Source: Bolinopsis microptera
Taxonomy: Eukaryota; Ctenophora; Tentaculata; Lobata; Bolinopsidae
Direction: 5' to 3'
Length of the DNA stretch: 64,000 nt
Assembly: GCF_026151205.1 (NCBI RefSeq)
Contig: NC_087082.1
Coordinates: 14,851,365-14,915,364, forward strand
Made by a program: the position numbers and the translations under genes. This document shows positions 9,776 through 21,121 of this stretch, piece by piece. The notes under the pieces are model-generated. The model ran no database searches and was not told where the DNA came from. It saw nothing but the letters and a program-made list of their open reading frames with translations. How positions within the stretch are numbered: the first letter of the stretch is position 1; each line of letters begins with the position of its first letter.

Positions 9776-12700
9776 AACAGGCGTAAAGATACACACCACA
9801 GATACCTGAGCTGATAAACAGAGCACATAAAACAGCAACAAAATGTAAAGATACACACCACAGATACCTGAGTTGATAAACAGAGCACATAAAACAGCAA
9901 CAAAATGTAAAGATACACTACACACCACAGATACCTGAGTTGATAAACAGAGCACATAAAACAGCAACAAAATGTAAAGATACACTACACACCACAGATA
10001 CCTGAGTTAGTAAACAGAGCACATAAAACAGCAACAAAATGTAAAGATACACTACACACCACAGATACCTGAGCTGATAAACAGAGCACATAAAACAGCA
10101 TCAAAATGTAAAGATACACACCACAGATACCTGAGTTGATAAACAGAGCACATAAAACAGCAACAAAATGTAAATACACACTACACACCACAGATACCTG
10201 AGTTGATAAACAGAGCACATAAAACAGCAACAAAATGTAAAGATACACTACACACCACAGATACCTGAGTTGATAAACAGAGCACATAAAACATCAACAA
10301 AATGTAAAGATACACTACACACCACAGATACCTGAGCTGATAAACAGAGCACATAAAACAGCAACAAAATGTAAAGATACACTACACACCACAGATACCT
10401 GAGCTGATAAACAGAGCACATAAAACAGCAACAAAATGTAAAGATACACTACACACCACAGATACCTGAGTTGGTAAACAGAGCACATAAAACAGCAACA
10501 AAATGTAAAGATACACTACACACCACAGATACCTGAGTTGATAAACAGAGCACATAAAACAGCAACAAAATGTAAAGATACACTACACACCACAGATACC
10601 TGAGCTGATAAACAGAGCACATAAAACAGCAACAAAATGTAAAGATACACTACACACCACAGATACCTGAGTTGGTAAACAGAGCACATAAAACAGTAAC
10701 AAAATGTAAAGACACACTACACACCACAGATACCTGAGCTGATAAACAGAGCACATAAAACAGCAACAAAATGTAAAGACACACTACACACCACAGATAC
10801 CTGAGTTAGTAAACAGAGCACATAAAACAGCAGCAAAATGTAAAGACACACTACACACCACAGATACCTGAGTTGATAAACAGAGCACATAAAACAGCAA
10901 CAAAATGTAAAGATACACTACACACCACAGATACCTGAGTTGATAAACAGAGCACATAAAACAGCAACAAAATGTAAAGACACACTACACACCACAGATA
11001 CCTGAGTTGATAAACAGAGCACATAAAACAGCAACAAAATGTAAAGACACACTACACACCACAGATACCTGAGTTGATAAACAGAGCACATAAAACAGCA
11101 ACAAAATGTAAAGACACACTACACACCACAGATACCTGAGTTGATAAACAGAGCACATAAAACAGCAACAAAATGTAAAGATACACTACACACCACAGAT
11201 ACCTGAGTTGATAAACAGAGCACATAAAACAGTAACAAAATGTAAAGATACACTACACACCACAGATACCTGAGTTGATAAACAGAGCACATAAAACAGT
11301 AACAAAATGTAAAGATACACTACACACCACAGATACCTGAGTTGATAAACAGAGCACATAAAACAGCAACAAAATGTAAAGATACACACCACAGATACCT
11401 GAGTTGGTAAACAGAGCACATAAAACAGCAACAAAATGTAAAGATACACTACACACCACAGATACCTGAGCTGATAAACAGAGCACATAAAACAGCAACA
11501 AAATGTAAAGATACACTACACACCACAGATACCTGAGTTGATAAACAGAGCACATAAAACAGCAACAAAATGTAAAGATACACTACACACCACAGATACC
11601 TGAGTTGGTAAACAGAGCACATAAAACAGCAACAAAATGTAAAGATACACTACACACCACAGATACCTGAGTTGATAAACAGAGCACATAAAACAGCAGC
11701 AAAATGTAAAGACACACTACACACCACAGATACCTGAGCTGATAAACAGAGCACATAAAACAGCAGCAAAATGTAAAGATACACTACACACCACAGATAC
11801 CTGAGTTGATAAACAGAGCACATAAAACAGCAACAAAATGTAAATACACACTACACACCACAGATACCTGAGTTGATAAACAGAGCACATAAAACAGCAA
11901 CAAAATGTAAAGATACACTACACACCACAGATACCTGAGTTGATAAACAGAGCACATAAAACAGCAACAAAATGTAAAGATACACTACACACCACAGATA
12001 CCTGAGTTGATAAACAGAGCACATAAAACAGCAACAAAATGTAAAGATACACTACACACCACAGATACCTGAGTTGATAAACAGAGCACATAAAACAGCA
12101 GCAAAATGTAAATACACACTACACACCACAGATACCTGAGCTGATAAACAGAGCACATAAAACAGCAACAAAATGTAAAGATACACTACACACCACAGAT
12201 ACCTGAGTTGATAAACAGAGCACATAAAACAGCAACAAAATGTAAAGATACACTACACACCACAGATACCTGAGCTGATAAACAGAGCACATAAAACAGC
12301 AACAAAATGTAAAGATACACACCACAGATACCTGAGTTGATAAACAGAGCACATAAAACAGCAACAAAATGTAAAGATACACTACACACCACAGATACCT
12401 GAGTTGATAAACAGAGCACATAAAACAGCAACAAAATGTAAAGACACACTACACACCACAGATACCTGAGCTGATAAACAGAGCACATAAAACAGCAACA
12501 AAATGTAAAGATACACACCACAGATACCTGAGTTGATAAACAGAGCACATAAAACAGCAACAAAATGTAAAGATACACTACACACCACAGATACCTGAGT
12601 TGATAAACAGAGCACATAAAACAGCAACAAAATGTAAAGACACACTACACACCACAGATACCTGAGTTAGTAAACAGAGCACATAAAACAGCAGCAAAAT

Positions 12701-13102
12701 GTAAATACACACTACACACCACAGATACCTGAGTTGATAAACAGAGCACATAAAACAGCAACAAAATGTAAAGATACACTACACACCACAGATACCTGAG
12801 CTGATAAACAGAGCACATAAAACAGCAACAAAATGTAAAGATACACACCACAGATACCTGAGTTGATAAACAGAGCACATAAAACAGCAACAAAATGTAA
12901 AGATACACTACACACCACAGATACCTGAGTTGATAAACAGAGCACATAAAACAGCAACAAAATGTAAAGATACACTACACACCACAGATACCTGAGTTAG
13001 TAAACAGAGCACATAAAACAGCAACAAAATGTAAAGATACACTACACACCACAGATACCTGAGCTGATAAACAGAGCACATAAAACAGCATCAAAATGTA
13101 AA
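9776..13102. repeat. 67-bp satellite array, about 50 copies
   Basis: Head-to-tail units of 67 bp run from about 9776 to 13102. Each has AGATACACTACACACCACAG, ATACCTGAGTTGATAAACAG, AGCACATAAAACAGCAACAA and AATGTAA in order. Several units are 62 bp because they lack CTACA in the first block. Single-base variants recur (GAGCTGA, GAGTTGG, GAGTTAG; GACACAC for GATACAC; CAGCAGC or CAGTAAC). Since 67 is not a multiple of three, apparent minus-strand ORFs of 87-143 residues are by-products of the repeat and not genes. The array lies in the large Tudor intron between hydrolase paralogues 1 and 2. Confidence 0.97.
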
Positions 13103-13869
13103 TGGCTACATACACACTATCGAGGCTGGCTGTTTAATGAAGAGAATGAATATATGTAACCGCTAACTAGGAACTTGCTTACTATATAGTAACCTAATAC
13201 CTGTATATTCCATATATTGCAAAACAACTGATAGCGAAACCAGTCACGTACTCTAGCTCGACAACTAAAGTTCGCCAGAAATCACCAGCGAAACACACAC
13301 AACACTAAACGTAAGTGCCGGAACAGGCTCACCATAGCAATATAACTATTAAATACACAATACACATGTTTTCAAACAATACACACATTCCAATCAAAAT
13401 ATTTGATGAATGTAAGCCGTGAAGACAGAAACACTAGTGACTAGAACATACCGTTCACTGATAAAACATTGTTGTTGCGACTAATGGCCATAAGGCACAA
13501 ACACGACACTAAACTAAACGTACATTTTCGAGCGTTTAAAACATGAAAATATACATTTCTCAACGTATGTAAAACATAATACTAATTTTGTTTACACTCG
13601 GTAATTCGTCAAGACACGTACAGAATACAGATCTTTCGGTGAAAATCTAAACATTTTTTTCTTGATTTATTAATTTTACCGGGGTAAGCACAGGGCTCCA
13701 ATGCTCTATCTTACAGTGGTCACGATCTTACCATAAGTGATATTGACCACAGCCCCCTACGAAGAAGAAGAAGATCTTTCGGTGAATTCTTTGTAATAAG
13801 ATTATGTACTACTTAGTATGACAAGTTTAGGGGTCTAAACACCCAATCTTCAGGTTAAACTTATCTTAA
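13103..13869. other. Spacer between satellite and MITE
   Basis: No coding frame of note. Around 13675-13770 there is a stretch ending in GAAGAAGAAG that resembles a short retroelement tail, but I cannot place it in a family. Confidence 0.35.
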
Positions 13870-13993
13870 GGGATCGTTCACATATTACGTAATCATACAT
13901 AGCTATTGTGTCAAAATTACACTAGCGTCATCATTGATCATTTGGAAACCCCCTCCCCCTCGGCTGATTACGTAATATAATGTGAACGACCCC
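13870..13993. mobile_element. Short MITE with GGGATCGTTCACA termini
   Basis: A 124-bp element starts GGGATCGTTCACATATTACG and ends in the matching inverted sequence CGTAATATAATGTGAACGAC + CCC. It is preceded by TTAA and followed by TTAT, so a TTAA-like target is plausible. Related ends occur at 21531 and around 25603-25776. It has no coding capacity. Confidence 0.75.
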
Positions 13994-14433
13994 TTATATT
14001 ATTTTGAAAAAATCGTTAGTCATTAGTTAAATATACTGTAAGGTTGTCGTAAGGGTCGAAACAAGTCAACTAACCAATAACACAACGGTCATTGCACTCA
14101 AGAGTGAAATTGAAATTAAGCAAACGAATCACAATCCTCTACATTCTACTAACCAATAACACAACCCCACGGTATTTAATCAAATTATTGAGTTAGAAAG
14201 TAAACACCAGCGGTATTAGGTTTCGATTTAAACTTCAAAACGTTTCTATTTATACACGAGCACACGGCACCTGCCGCCTGAACAACGTTAGTATCTCGTA
14301 ACAAGTTCGGGTTTCGCAGCTAGAATCTGAGCATATGAAGTTCCAAATTAAAATAAACGTTCAGTTTCATCAGAGCCTGTAATGACATATTGCGCAGAGA
14401 ATTAGCAGGATAAATGTAGTTCCTACTTGCTAG
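13994..14433. other. Intronic spacer
   Basis: No gene or repeat recognised between the MITE and the 20-bp minisatellite. Confidence 0.4.
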
Positions 14434-14816
14434 TATGCTGCACACCGCACACGTGGCTAGTATGCTGCACACGTGGCTAGTATGCTGCACACGTGGCTAG
14501 TATGCTGCACACATGGCAAGTATGCTGCACACGTGGCTAGTATGCTGCACACGTGGCTAGTATGCTGCACACGTGGCTAGTATGCTGCACACGTGGCTAG
14601 TATGCTGCACACGTGGCTAGTATGCTGCACACGTGGCTAGTATGCTGCACACGTGGCTAGTATGCTGCACACGTGGCAAGTATGCTGCACACGTGGCTAG
14701 TATGCTGCACACGTGGCTAGTATGCTGCACACGTGGCTAGTATGCTGCACACGTGGCTAGTATGCTGCACACGTGGCTAGTATGCTGCACACGTGGCTAG
14801 TATGCTGCACACGTGA
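14434..14816. repeat. 20-bp minisatellite with 18 CACGTG sites
   Basis: About eighteen units of CTAGTATGCTGCACACGTGG, preceded by a shorter partial unit. Nearly every unit keeps the palindrome CACGTG; one near 14512 has CACATG. Units near 14515 and 14675 have GGCAAG in place of GGCTAG. CACGTG is the canonical E-box bound by bHLH proteins, and 20-bp spacing puts the sites about two helical turns apart. Whether this array has any regulatory role is unknown. Confidence 0.95.
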
Positions 14817-15668
14817 TGAAGCTATCTGCTTATTGGTAGATCCTAGGTAGACACTGATTACTTCATCACGTACACGTCATGTGATCAGGTAAACTTCCAT
14901 TCAGTTGGAACAGGGATTTTATTGTGTACTATCAAGTAAAAGTTAGGACAGAAACTTGACTTCGTAATCGATAACCGAACGCATCACGTAAAGTCTTGCT
15001 GAAGTCAAGTTTTCACAAGGAAAGGAGTTGCGAGTTATATGAAACTTTGCTGAGGATGGGACATCAGGACCGGAGCCGTATTTTATCTCCATCAGGGCTC
15101 ATTTCTTGAATTAACATGCCTTAAAGCTGTAGTGATCTACCAAAGAACAGTAGGAGAGGGAGACACGAAGTAGAAATACATCGGGCTAACTGAAAACACC
15201 TTTAACATCCGATTAAGCTCCTGAGGCACCTGACAGAACTGTTGAAGAAAGTGTGGAAATTAAAGGACACCACCCCTTGTCCAAAGACGAATATATGATT
15301 TTCATGCTCGTTAATAATATGAACAATGAACATCTTAAAGAAGCAAGATATGATATATCTATTATACCTTACTATCTTTTAGATTTATGTCACTTATGAT
15401 GGCTTCGGCTGAAAGTACTATGACTCATTTTATCTAGAAGATCGTAGTTTCATTGCTTCTGAAGTAGCTATCAGTTCGCCGGTCAATGTTGGGTTTAATA
15501 CTCATATATTTATATATCTATTATATAATATAATCAAATAATACGGATACAATATTATAACCTTTATAACATGTTTATTGTTTACAATTTACAAAGCTAC
15601 AAAATTCTAAAGGATACAGCCTGCATAGTTACGAATGCTCAAGTCTAGCAAACAGTTCTAACTAGACA
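14817..15668. other. Spacer including the 3' flank of hydrolase 2
   Basis: No gene seen. From about 15594 the sequence matches the 3' flank of hydrolase paralogue 1 (GCTACAAAATTCTAAAGGAT...), so the duplication unit of the esterase genes includes their downstream region. Confidence 0.5.
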
Positions 15669-16748
15669 CTAGTGAACATATTCCTTAACAATTGTCTTCA
15701 TGGTGTCCACAAATTCTGTATTTCCTTTACTCCCAGGCATGTAGGATGACATATGATTGGCCCCCGGAAAAACAACAAATTCCAGCAATCTTCCTGCTCG
15801 TCGCAGTCTACTAGCAAGCCTTGTTGCCTCTGTGATATAATAATCAAACTCTGCTTCCAAGATGATGGTTGGCGGGAATTTTCCAAGAAGCTCCTCGCTT
15901 GCCTTGCCAGGGAAGAGGTGGGGATCAGTCTTTTGCCGCTCAAAATCTGAAGCAATAAGATGCTTCCAAATCTTCCGCATTGACAAATGAACCTCCCTTT
16001 CCTCTACAGTCATTGCTAGAGGGTCAGAAAAGCAGTAGTCGTCAACCATGGGAACACAAGGAATAGCCAATTTTACCAGATAACCCTCTCCATTCTGAGC
16101 TAACAGTACCATGGCACCAAGACATATGTACCCTCCACCACTTTCTCCGGCGATAAAAATCTTAGAAGGAGCTACTCCAAAGCTCTCAGCATTCTTACTT
16201 ACATACTTGATAACCTCATAAAAATCCTTGATGTTGTTGGGGCATTTTGTTTCAGGAGCAAGGCGGTAATCAACATTGAATGCCACAACGTTCATATCAA
16301 CAGCAATGCATTGCACTCCTTTCCTATTATCAGCAGCCGAGAAAGCTATTGCACCTCCCCCGTGGGCATATATGAAGGCAGCCTTCTTTGTATCATTGTC
16401 AAGCTCTTTTGGAGTGTAGACCTCGACTGGGACATCAAATTCTCCGTCATGAGAAGTTGGAACTTTCAAAAAAGTTGTCGTTGTTTGTTCACCTCCGTAA
16501 TTTAGAACTGGCATGTTATCCAGATCTTTTACGAATGACATCATTGACGATCTTAAAAGAGCAAGCCACTCCGAATTAGATTCTTGGTCGTCGTTAGTCT
16601 CGAGTTCTTTCATCCTATCCATGACTTGCTTAGCTTCAGGGGAGGCTCCCATCATTTGTTCCATTTGAGCCTCCATATCTTTCACTTCTTCATTCATTTC
16701 TCCCGTTAGCGGGAAGTTAAAGAGGTTTTTGGAAACAACTCTCGACAT
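15669..16748 (-). CDS. Alpha/beta-hydrolase (HSL-like esterase), paralogue 2
   Basis: A 359-residue intronless paralogue, very similar to the gene at 7966-9045 along its whole length. HGGG (129-132), DYRLAPE (160-166), GESGG with Ser203, Asp302 in AEFDYY and His332 in GANHM are all kept, so it looks catalytically intact. The main differences from paralogue 1 are in residues 50-80, the helical part before the core, where substrate-entrance differences could arise. The 5' flank matches paralogue 1 for about 40 bp upstream of the ATG, and the 3' flank is also shared. Same strand as the host Tudor gene. Confidence 0.9.
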   Translation of the reverse strand: MSRVVSKNLFNFPLTGEMNEEVKDMEAQMEQMMGASPEAKQVMDRMKELETNDDQESNSEWLALLRSSMMSFVKDLDNMPVLNYGGEQTTTTFLKVPTSHDGEFDVPVEVYTPKELDNDTKKAAFIYAHGGGAIAFSAADNRKGVQCIAVDMNVVAFNVDYRLAPETKCPNNIKDFYEVIKYVSKNAESFGVAPSKIFIAGESGGGYICLGAMVLLAQNGEGYLVKLAIPCVPMVDDYCFSDPLAMTVEEREVHLSMRKIWKHLIASDFERQKTDPHLFPGKASEELLGKFPPTIILEAEFDYYITEATRLASRLRRAGRLLEFVVFPGANHMSSYMPGSKGNTEFVDTMKTIVKEYVH

Positions 16749-16849
16749 TTAAACCTGAACGTGTTGCTGATTAAAAAAGCAGAGAGAAAGTCCCTATAGT
16801 ACCATAACACTGAATCCAGAAGGTATTTTAAAAACGAATAGCTCAACAT

Positions 16850-17273
16850 TGTTGAGTCAACAATCCGAGGCTAAATATGAAATTAATGACTCATTGAATA
16901 TATGCTTATGATAAACCTTCTCCCAGCATATGGAGCAAGAGACGCTGGAGGAATCCTGATTGCAGAAACCTGTACAGCAAAGACTCCTATCGTAGCGGCT
17001 CTAAATGAGTTGGAATCATTAATTGATGGAACACCGACACCCCACAACTGAATTATGTTAAACAACAGGTATTTGGCGATACAGATGACAAACAAGTACT
17101 CTATAACTCGCCAAGTCAAAACTTCAAAGGGCAGGGAGTTAATAGAATGAAAGGCGCTGATACGATCACAATTACATACACAAATAAATAGTACTTCCTA
17201 GATGGGAGTGATGGTTAATTATAAGGTAAATGTATAATACTCAAATATAATATATAAAAGGCCCCTGATATCA
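16850..17273 (-). mobile_element. Probable 3' LTR of a degenerate LTR retrotransposon
   Basis: On the minus strand, a purine tract GCGGGGGAG (17274-17282) is followed by TGATATCAGGGGCC, the arrangement of polypurine tract plus LTR start. The far end is near 16850-16865, where ...CTCAACA gives a CA terminus, but I cannot fix it to the base. It lies downstream of the pol relic at 17557-17850, in the right order and strand. No second LTR was found. Confidence 0.5.
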
Positions 17274-17556
17274 CTCCCCCGCGAACAAATAAGAAAAAAA
17301 TGAGTAAAAAGTTTATAAATCAGATTTGCATAAAAATGTTCAAATTTAACTCGGTTACATCTCAAGTACTAAAATTTTATAAATCTGTGAAACACGTTAC
17401 AATTGCTAAATTGTTAAAAATCATTCCCCATCAGTAATAAATTAAAGCAAATATAAAACATCCCCAATAAATAACGCATCAAAATATGAATGTTATCATC
17501 TGTGATGTCATAATTTAAAAAATGTCTAAATGTATATATAATTTGTCATACATACA

Positions 17557-17850
17557 TTATAAATTGTCTATTAGTCTATTCACTGGTTTTACTGTTCTAC
17601 CAGATCGTGTTTGTAAACAAGTTGCAGGTGCAACTGGTGCAAGTGCTTGGGTGCGTGCTGGTTGTGCCATAGGTTCATCTCTTGGTGAGCTAGTCATCAA
17701 TGATGCTGAAGGTTGAGGTCTTTCCATTGGTGGTATTTTACTAGGGTCTCTGTTCAGCACCTTTTATCTGAAATGCTGATTGTGCATAGTGTCTTGCAGC
17801 TCCGGCAAGTGTTCGTTGTGTACTGTCACTATAATTGACGGGGCCTTTTA
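17557..17850 (-). pseudogene. LTR-retrotransposon pol C-terminal relic
   Basis: The minus-strand frame ends ...TRSGRTVKPVNRLIDNL, the characteristic basic tail found after the integrase of many Gypsy- and BEL-type pol proteins. Upstream, similar coding (DSTQRTLAGAARHYAQSAFQ) continues in another frame, so at least one frameshift is present near 17750. The rest of gag-pol is missing. Followed on the same strand by a purine tract and a probable LTR. Confidence 0.6.
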
Positions 17851-18495
17851 TATATGCAACAACCCTTAAGAAACACGAATTCTCAAACGTTAATAAATAT
17901 AACAAAGTTCAAGTTGCCAAACGGCAACAGTCAAACATTATATATAAATACAATACTGTGTTCAATCGGAAAATAAAACGTGCATACACACATAACAGGC
18001 AGGAAACAATCATGCAAACACTGATACAGATGAGTTATTAAAAGATATAGATTCATCCTGCTTCAGCAAAACTTGGTCGACGTGATCAGAACGTCTTGTC
18101 GAAGTAAACTTAATCGATCTGAATTTTTGTGCTCTTACAGTTCAATTATTCAACCGTTTTAAAGAGTAGTCTGTCCACGATTTTGGCTAGGAAAAATAGT
18201 TTTTACAGTCATAGTTAGTCCCTTATCTTTCTCCTCGATTACCTCAATTAGTAGCCCAATGATTGTTTGAAATCTTTCCTTGTTCTTGACTTTCCCATCG
18301 TTATTCTAAGCAAAACCGTCCAAAAGTTATAACCGTCCTTCAGTGGAGATGCAGCAAACGAGGCCGAATAGAGCACAATACTAGGCAGAAATCTTAGAGC
18401 ATCCAATAAAAAGTTTAAACAAGATTAAAGTTTTTGTACAGAACTAAAAAGGAGACTAAAAAGGTACAGAACTAAAAAGATCATAGGTAGATAGA

Positions 18496-18624
18496 ATTAT
18501 CATTTATCAGTTATTAGATTATATATTCGCATATATCCATATTGTACGTGTAATGTAAATAGTGTGGATTTTTGCGAATATCTGAATATTATATAATATA
18601 ATCTAATAACTGATAAATGATATT
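18496..18624. mobile_element. Inverted-repeat MITE-like element
   Basis: Left arm ATTATCATTTATCAGTTATT + AGATTATAT near 18497-18525 is inverted at 18595-18623, about 29 bp with almost perfect pairing and about 70 bp between. No coding capacity; superfamily not recognisable. Confidence 0.7.
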
Positions 18625-18680
18625 CCGCACAAGGCTTGAAATTGTGCTGTATATGAGTGGTGATTTCGCTCTGAAAATCA

Positions 18681-18762
18681 GGGACAGTAGCTCAATAGGT
18701 AGAGCAAGGCAAGCGTGACGCGATATGTCGAGGTTCTGGGATCATTCCCCAGTTGTCCCCAG
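18681..18762 (+). mobile_element. tRNA-like SINE head or tRNA pseudogene
   Basis: GGGACAGTAGCTCAATAGGT resembles a tRNA 5' half with an A box, and the 3' end GTTGTCCCC can pair with the start. The B-box region reads GGGATCATTCCCC in place of GGTTCGAATCC, as in the related element at 35790. CTGAAAA before and TTTTTCAG after form a further inverted pair. Unlikely to make a working tRNA. Confidence 0.55.
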
Positions 18763-20038
18763 TTTTTCAGAGTTAATTATCACCTATAGACAACATGAGA
18801 GTAGGCCCTGCCATCTCGAGGTGATAGATAAATTTAGATGAAACGAAAAGGTTATTGAAAAGTACCTACCACCTACGATCTATCTATCTAGTTCTACCAT
18901 CAAGGGTTCAGGAATGTCAGCTGTGTTGGAATGTAATATTTTAACAACACATTGTTGAGCGTCAATTGAGCTCAATACGGCGGCCCCAGGAGGGGGGGGG
19001 GGGAGTTCAACTATGAAATACATTTTAATGTAAAGACTTCCATGCGTGTACATGTCTAAAATACATCTAGAATTGTCAAGAAACTCGATGTTATACCTTT
19101 TTGTTCTAAATTGTTCTGTTTAAATTCAACACAAAAATAATGTGATGCAACGTTATGCCATGAAGTATGTCCGCTCAACGCCCACGTGTTGTTCTCCTTA
19201 AAAACTCCGTTAGAGTATTTTATTTTGGAGGACACTACAAACCTAATTGTATGTTCAAAGAAATAATTATACTCATAATTGTGCCCGCCCAAAACAATTC
19301 CCGTTCACGTAAAAATAAGGTCCGTAAAGTATACCATGTTTACCTGTCGAATCATACAACTTGTAAAATCTCTGTAAATGATACGATGAAGTGCAAAAGT
19401 TCAAACAAGAAATAACAAACAAGTCAACTGTGCTGTTCACTTGGCGTCTCCGTCCTGCTGTTCGTTTAAATATTGGCCGTTAGATGGGATGCTGTTCAGA
19501 GCGAGAGGGTGTACTATTTCTTAGTGCTGTGAAGTACACAAATCTATTACATTTATTGAGGACGTTACATCTTTACATGAGGAATATTGGGAAATTCCAA
19601 CAAAGCGACTTTGTCAGCCCAGCCCCAAACCCCCCCTCCCCCGCACCTTGGTGATTATTCCCCTGGAGATGTGTTTCTACACTTTGATGCCCGACCGGCA
19701 CTCGACTGACGCCCTACCGCTCGAACTACCTCATTTGTATACACATTTATTCCTGGCTTATTTTATTGTCGAGTTCTAATCGTATCTTTATTACTAGGTA
19801 TTGATGATGAAAGACAATTTTCCACCTACAATTTTACAAAGATTTATTTATTTTCCACTCATTTGTTGTATGACAGTGGGAACTATTTATTGAATTATAA
19901 ATAATTAATTGAACTATAAATAATTAATTGAATTAATTTTGTGATAATAATCATTAATCAAGTAATATTAATATGGATATGATTTTATTACACAAACAGA
20001 CGTGTTATCATTTATACAGCTAAAAAACTCGACAGTTC

Positions 20039-21121
20039 TCACACGTGAACGTATTCTTTAGCGATCTTTTTCATGGTATCCTTATAGACTTCCATTCCTT
20101 TACTTCCAGGCATGAATAATGACATATGATTGGCCCCCGGAAAAACAACAAATTCCAGCAATCTTCCCGCTCTTCGCAGCCTGTTAGCAAGCCTTGTAGC
20201 CTCTGTGATATATAAATCAAATTCTGCTTCCACGATAATGGTTGGCGGGAATTTCTCTAGAAGCTCCTCGCTTGCCTTGCCAGGGAAGAGGTGGGGATCA
20301 GTCTTTTGCTGCTCAAAATCTGAAGCAATAAGATGCTTCCAAATTTTCCGCATTGACAAATGAACCTTCCTTTCCTCTACAGTCATTACTAGAGGGTCAG
20401 AAAAGCAGTAATCATCAACCATGGGAACACCAGGTATAGCTAATTTTACCAGATGACCCTCTCCATTCTGAGCTAACAGTACCATGGCACCAAGACAGAT
20501 GTAACCTCCACCACTATCCCCAGCGATAAAAATCTTAGAAGGATCTACTCCAAAGCTCTCGGCATTCTTACTTACATATTTGATAACCTCATAAAAATCC
20601 TTGATGTTGTTGGGGCATTTTGTTTCGGGAGCAAGGCGGTAATCAACATTGAATGCCACAACGTTCATCTCAACAGCAATGCATTGCACTCCTTTCCTCA
20701 AATCAGCAGCCGAGAAAGCTATTGCACCTCCCCCGTGGGCATAGATGTAAGCAGCCTTCTTTGTATCATTGTCAAGCTCTTTAGGAGTGTAGACCTCGAC
20801 TGGGACATCAAATTCCCCGTCATGAGAAGTTGGAACTTTCAAAAAAGTGGTCGTTGTCTGCTCTCCTCCGTAATTTAGAACTGGCATGTTATCCAGAGCT
20901 TTTACGAATGACATCATGGACGATCTGAAAAGAGCAAGCCACTCCATATTGGATTCTTGGTCGTCTTTAGTCTCGAGTTCTTTCGTCCTATCCATGACTT
21001 GCTTAGCTTCAGGGGAGGCTCCCATCATTTGTTCCATTTGAGCCTCCATAGCTTTAACATCTTCATCCAATTCACCCGCAGGGGCGAAGTTAAAGAGGTT
21101 TTTAGAAACGACTCTCGTCAT
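20039..21121 (-). CDS. Alpha/beta-hydrolase (HSL-like esterase), paralogue 3
   Basis: A 360-residue intronless member of the same local family. It keeps HGGG, DYRLAPE, the nucleophile motif as GDSGG (Ser203), the acid in AEFDLY and the histidine in GANHM. The C-terminus differs from the other two (GSKGMEVYKDTMKKIAKEYVHV against ...VDTMKTIVKEYVH), and its flanks are unlike those of paralogues 1 and 2, so it is the oldest split of the three. GDSGG is closer to the usual GDSAG form of the HSL family. Substrate unknown; probably soluble. Confidence 0.9.
   Translation of the reverse strand: MTRVVSKNLFNFAPAGELDEDVKAMEAQMEQMMGASPEAKQVMDRTKELETKDDQESNMEWLALFRSSMMSFVKALDNMPVLNYGGEQTTTTFLKVPTSHDGEFDVPVEVYTPKELDNDTKKAAYIYAHGGGAIAFSAADLRKGVQCIAVEMNVVAFNVDYRLAPETKCPNNIKDFYEVIKYVSKNAESFGVDPSKIFIAGDSGGGYICLGAMVLLAQNGEGHLVKLAIPGVPMVDDYCFSDPLVMTVEERKVHLSMRKIWKHLIASDFEQQKTDPHLFPGKASEELLEKFPPTIIVEAEFDLYITEATRLANRLRRAGRLLEFVVFPGANHMSLFMPGSKGMEVYKDTMKKIAKEYVHV

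Larger units (their letters stand above)
17851..20038. other. Spacer with small repeats
   Basis: No gene recognised. It holds a short inverted-repeat element (18496-18624), a tRNA-like SINE head (18681-18762), a G run near 18990, and a doubled TATAAATAATTAATTGAA near 19895-19935. Confidence 0.5.

Noticed and set aside
9613..12975. Several overlapping minus-strand ORFs of 87-143 residues (CSVYQLRYLWCVVYLY type)
   Set aside because: They arise from the 67-bp satellite, whose length is not a multiple of three, so all frames repeat; no independent coding evidence.
9776..13102. CRISPR-like array
   Set aside because: Units are contiguous with no unique spacers, in a eukaryotic context; this is satellite DNA.
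16883..17119. 78-residue minus-strand ORF and an opposite plus-strand frame
   Set aside because: Lies inside the putative LTR; no family resemblance.
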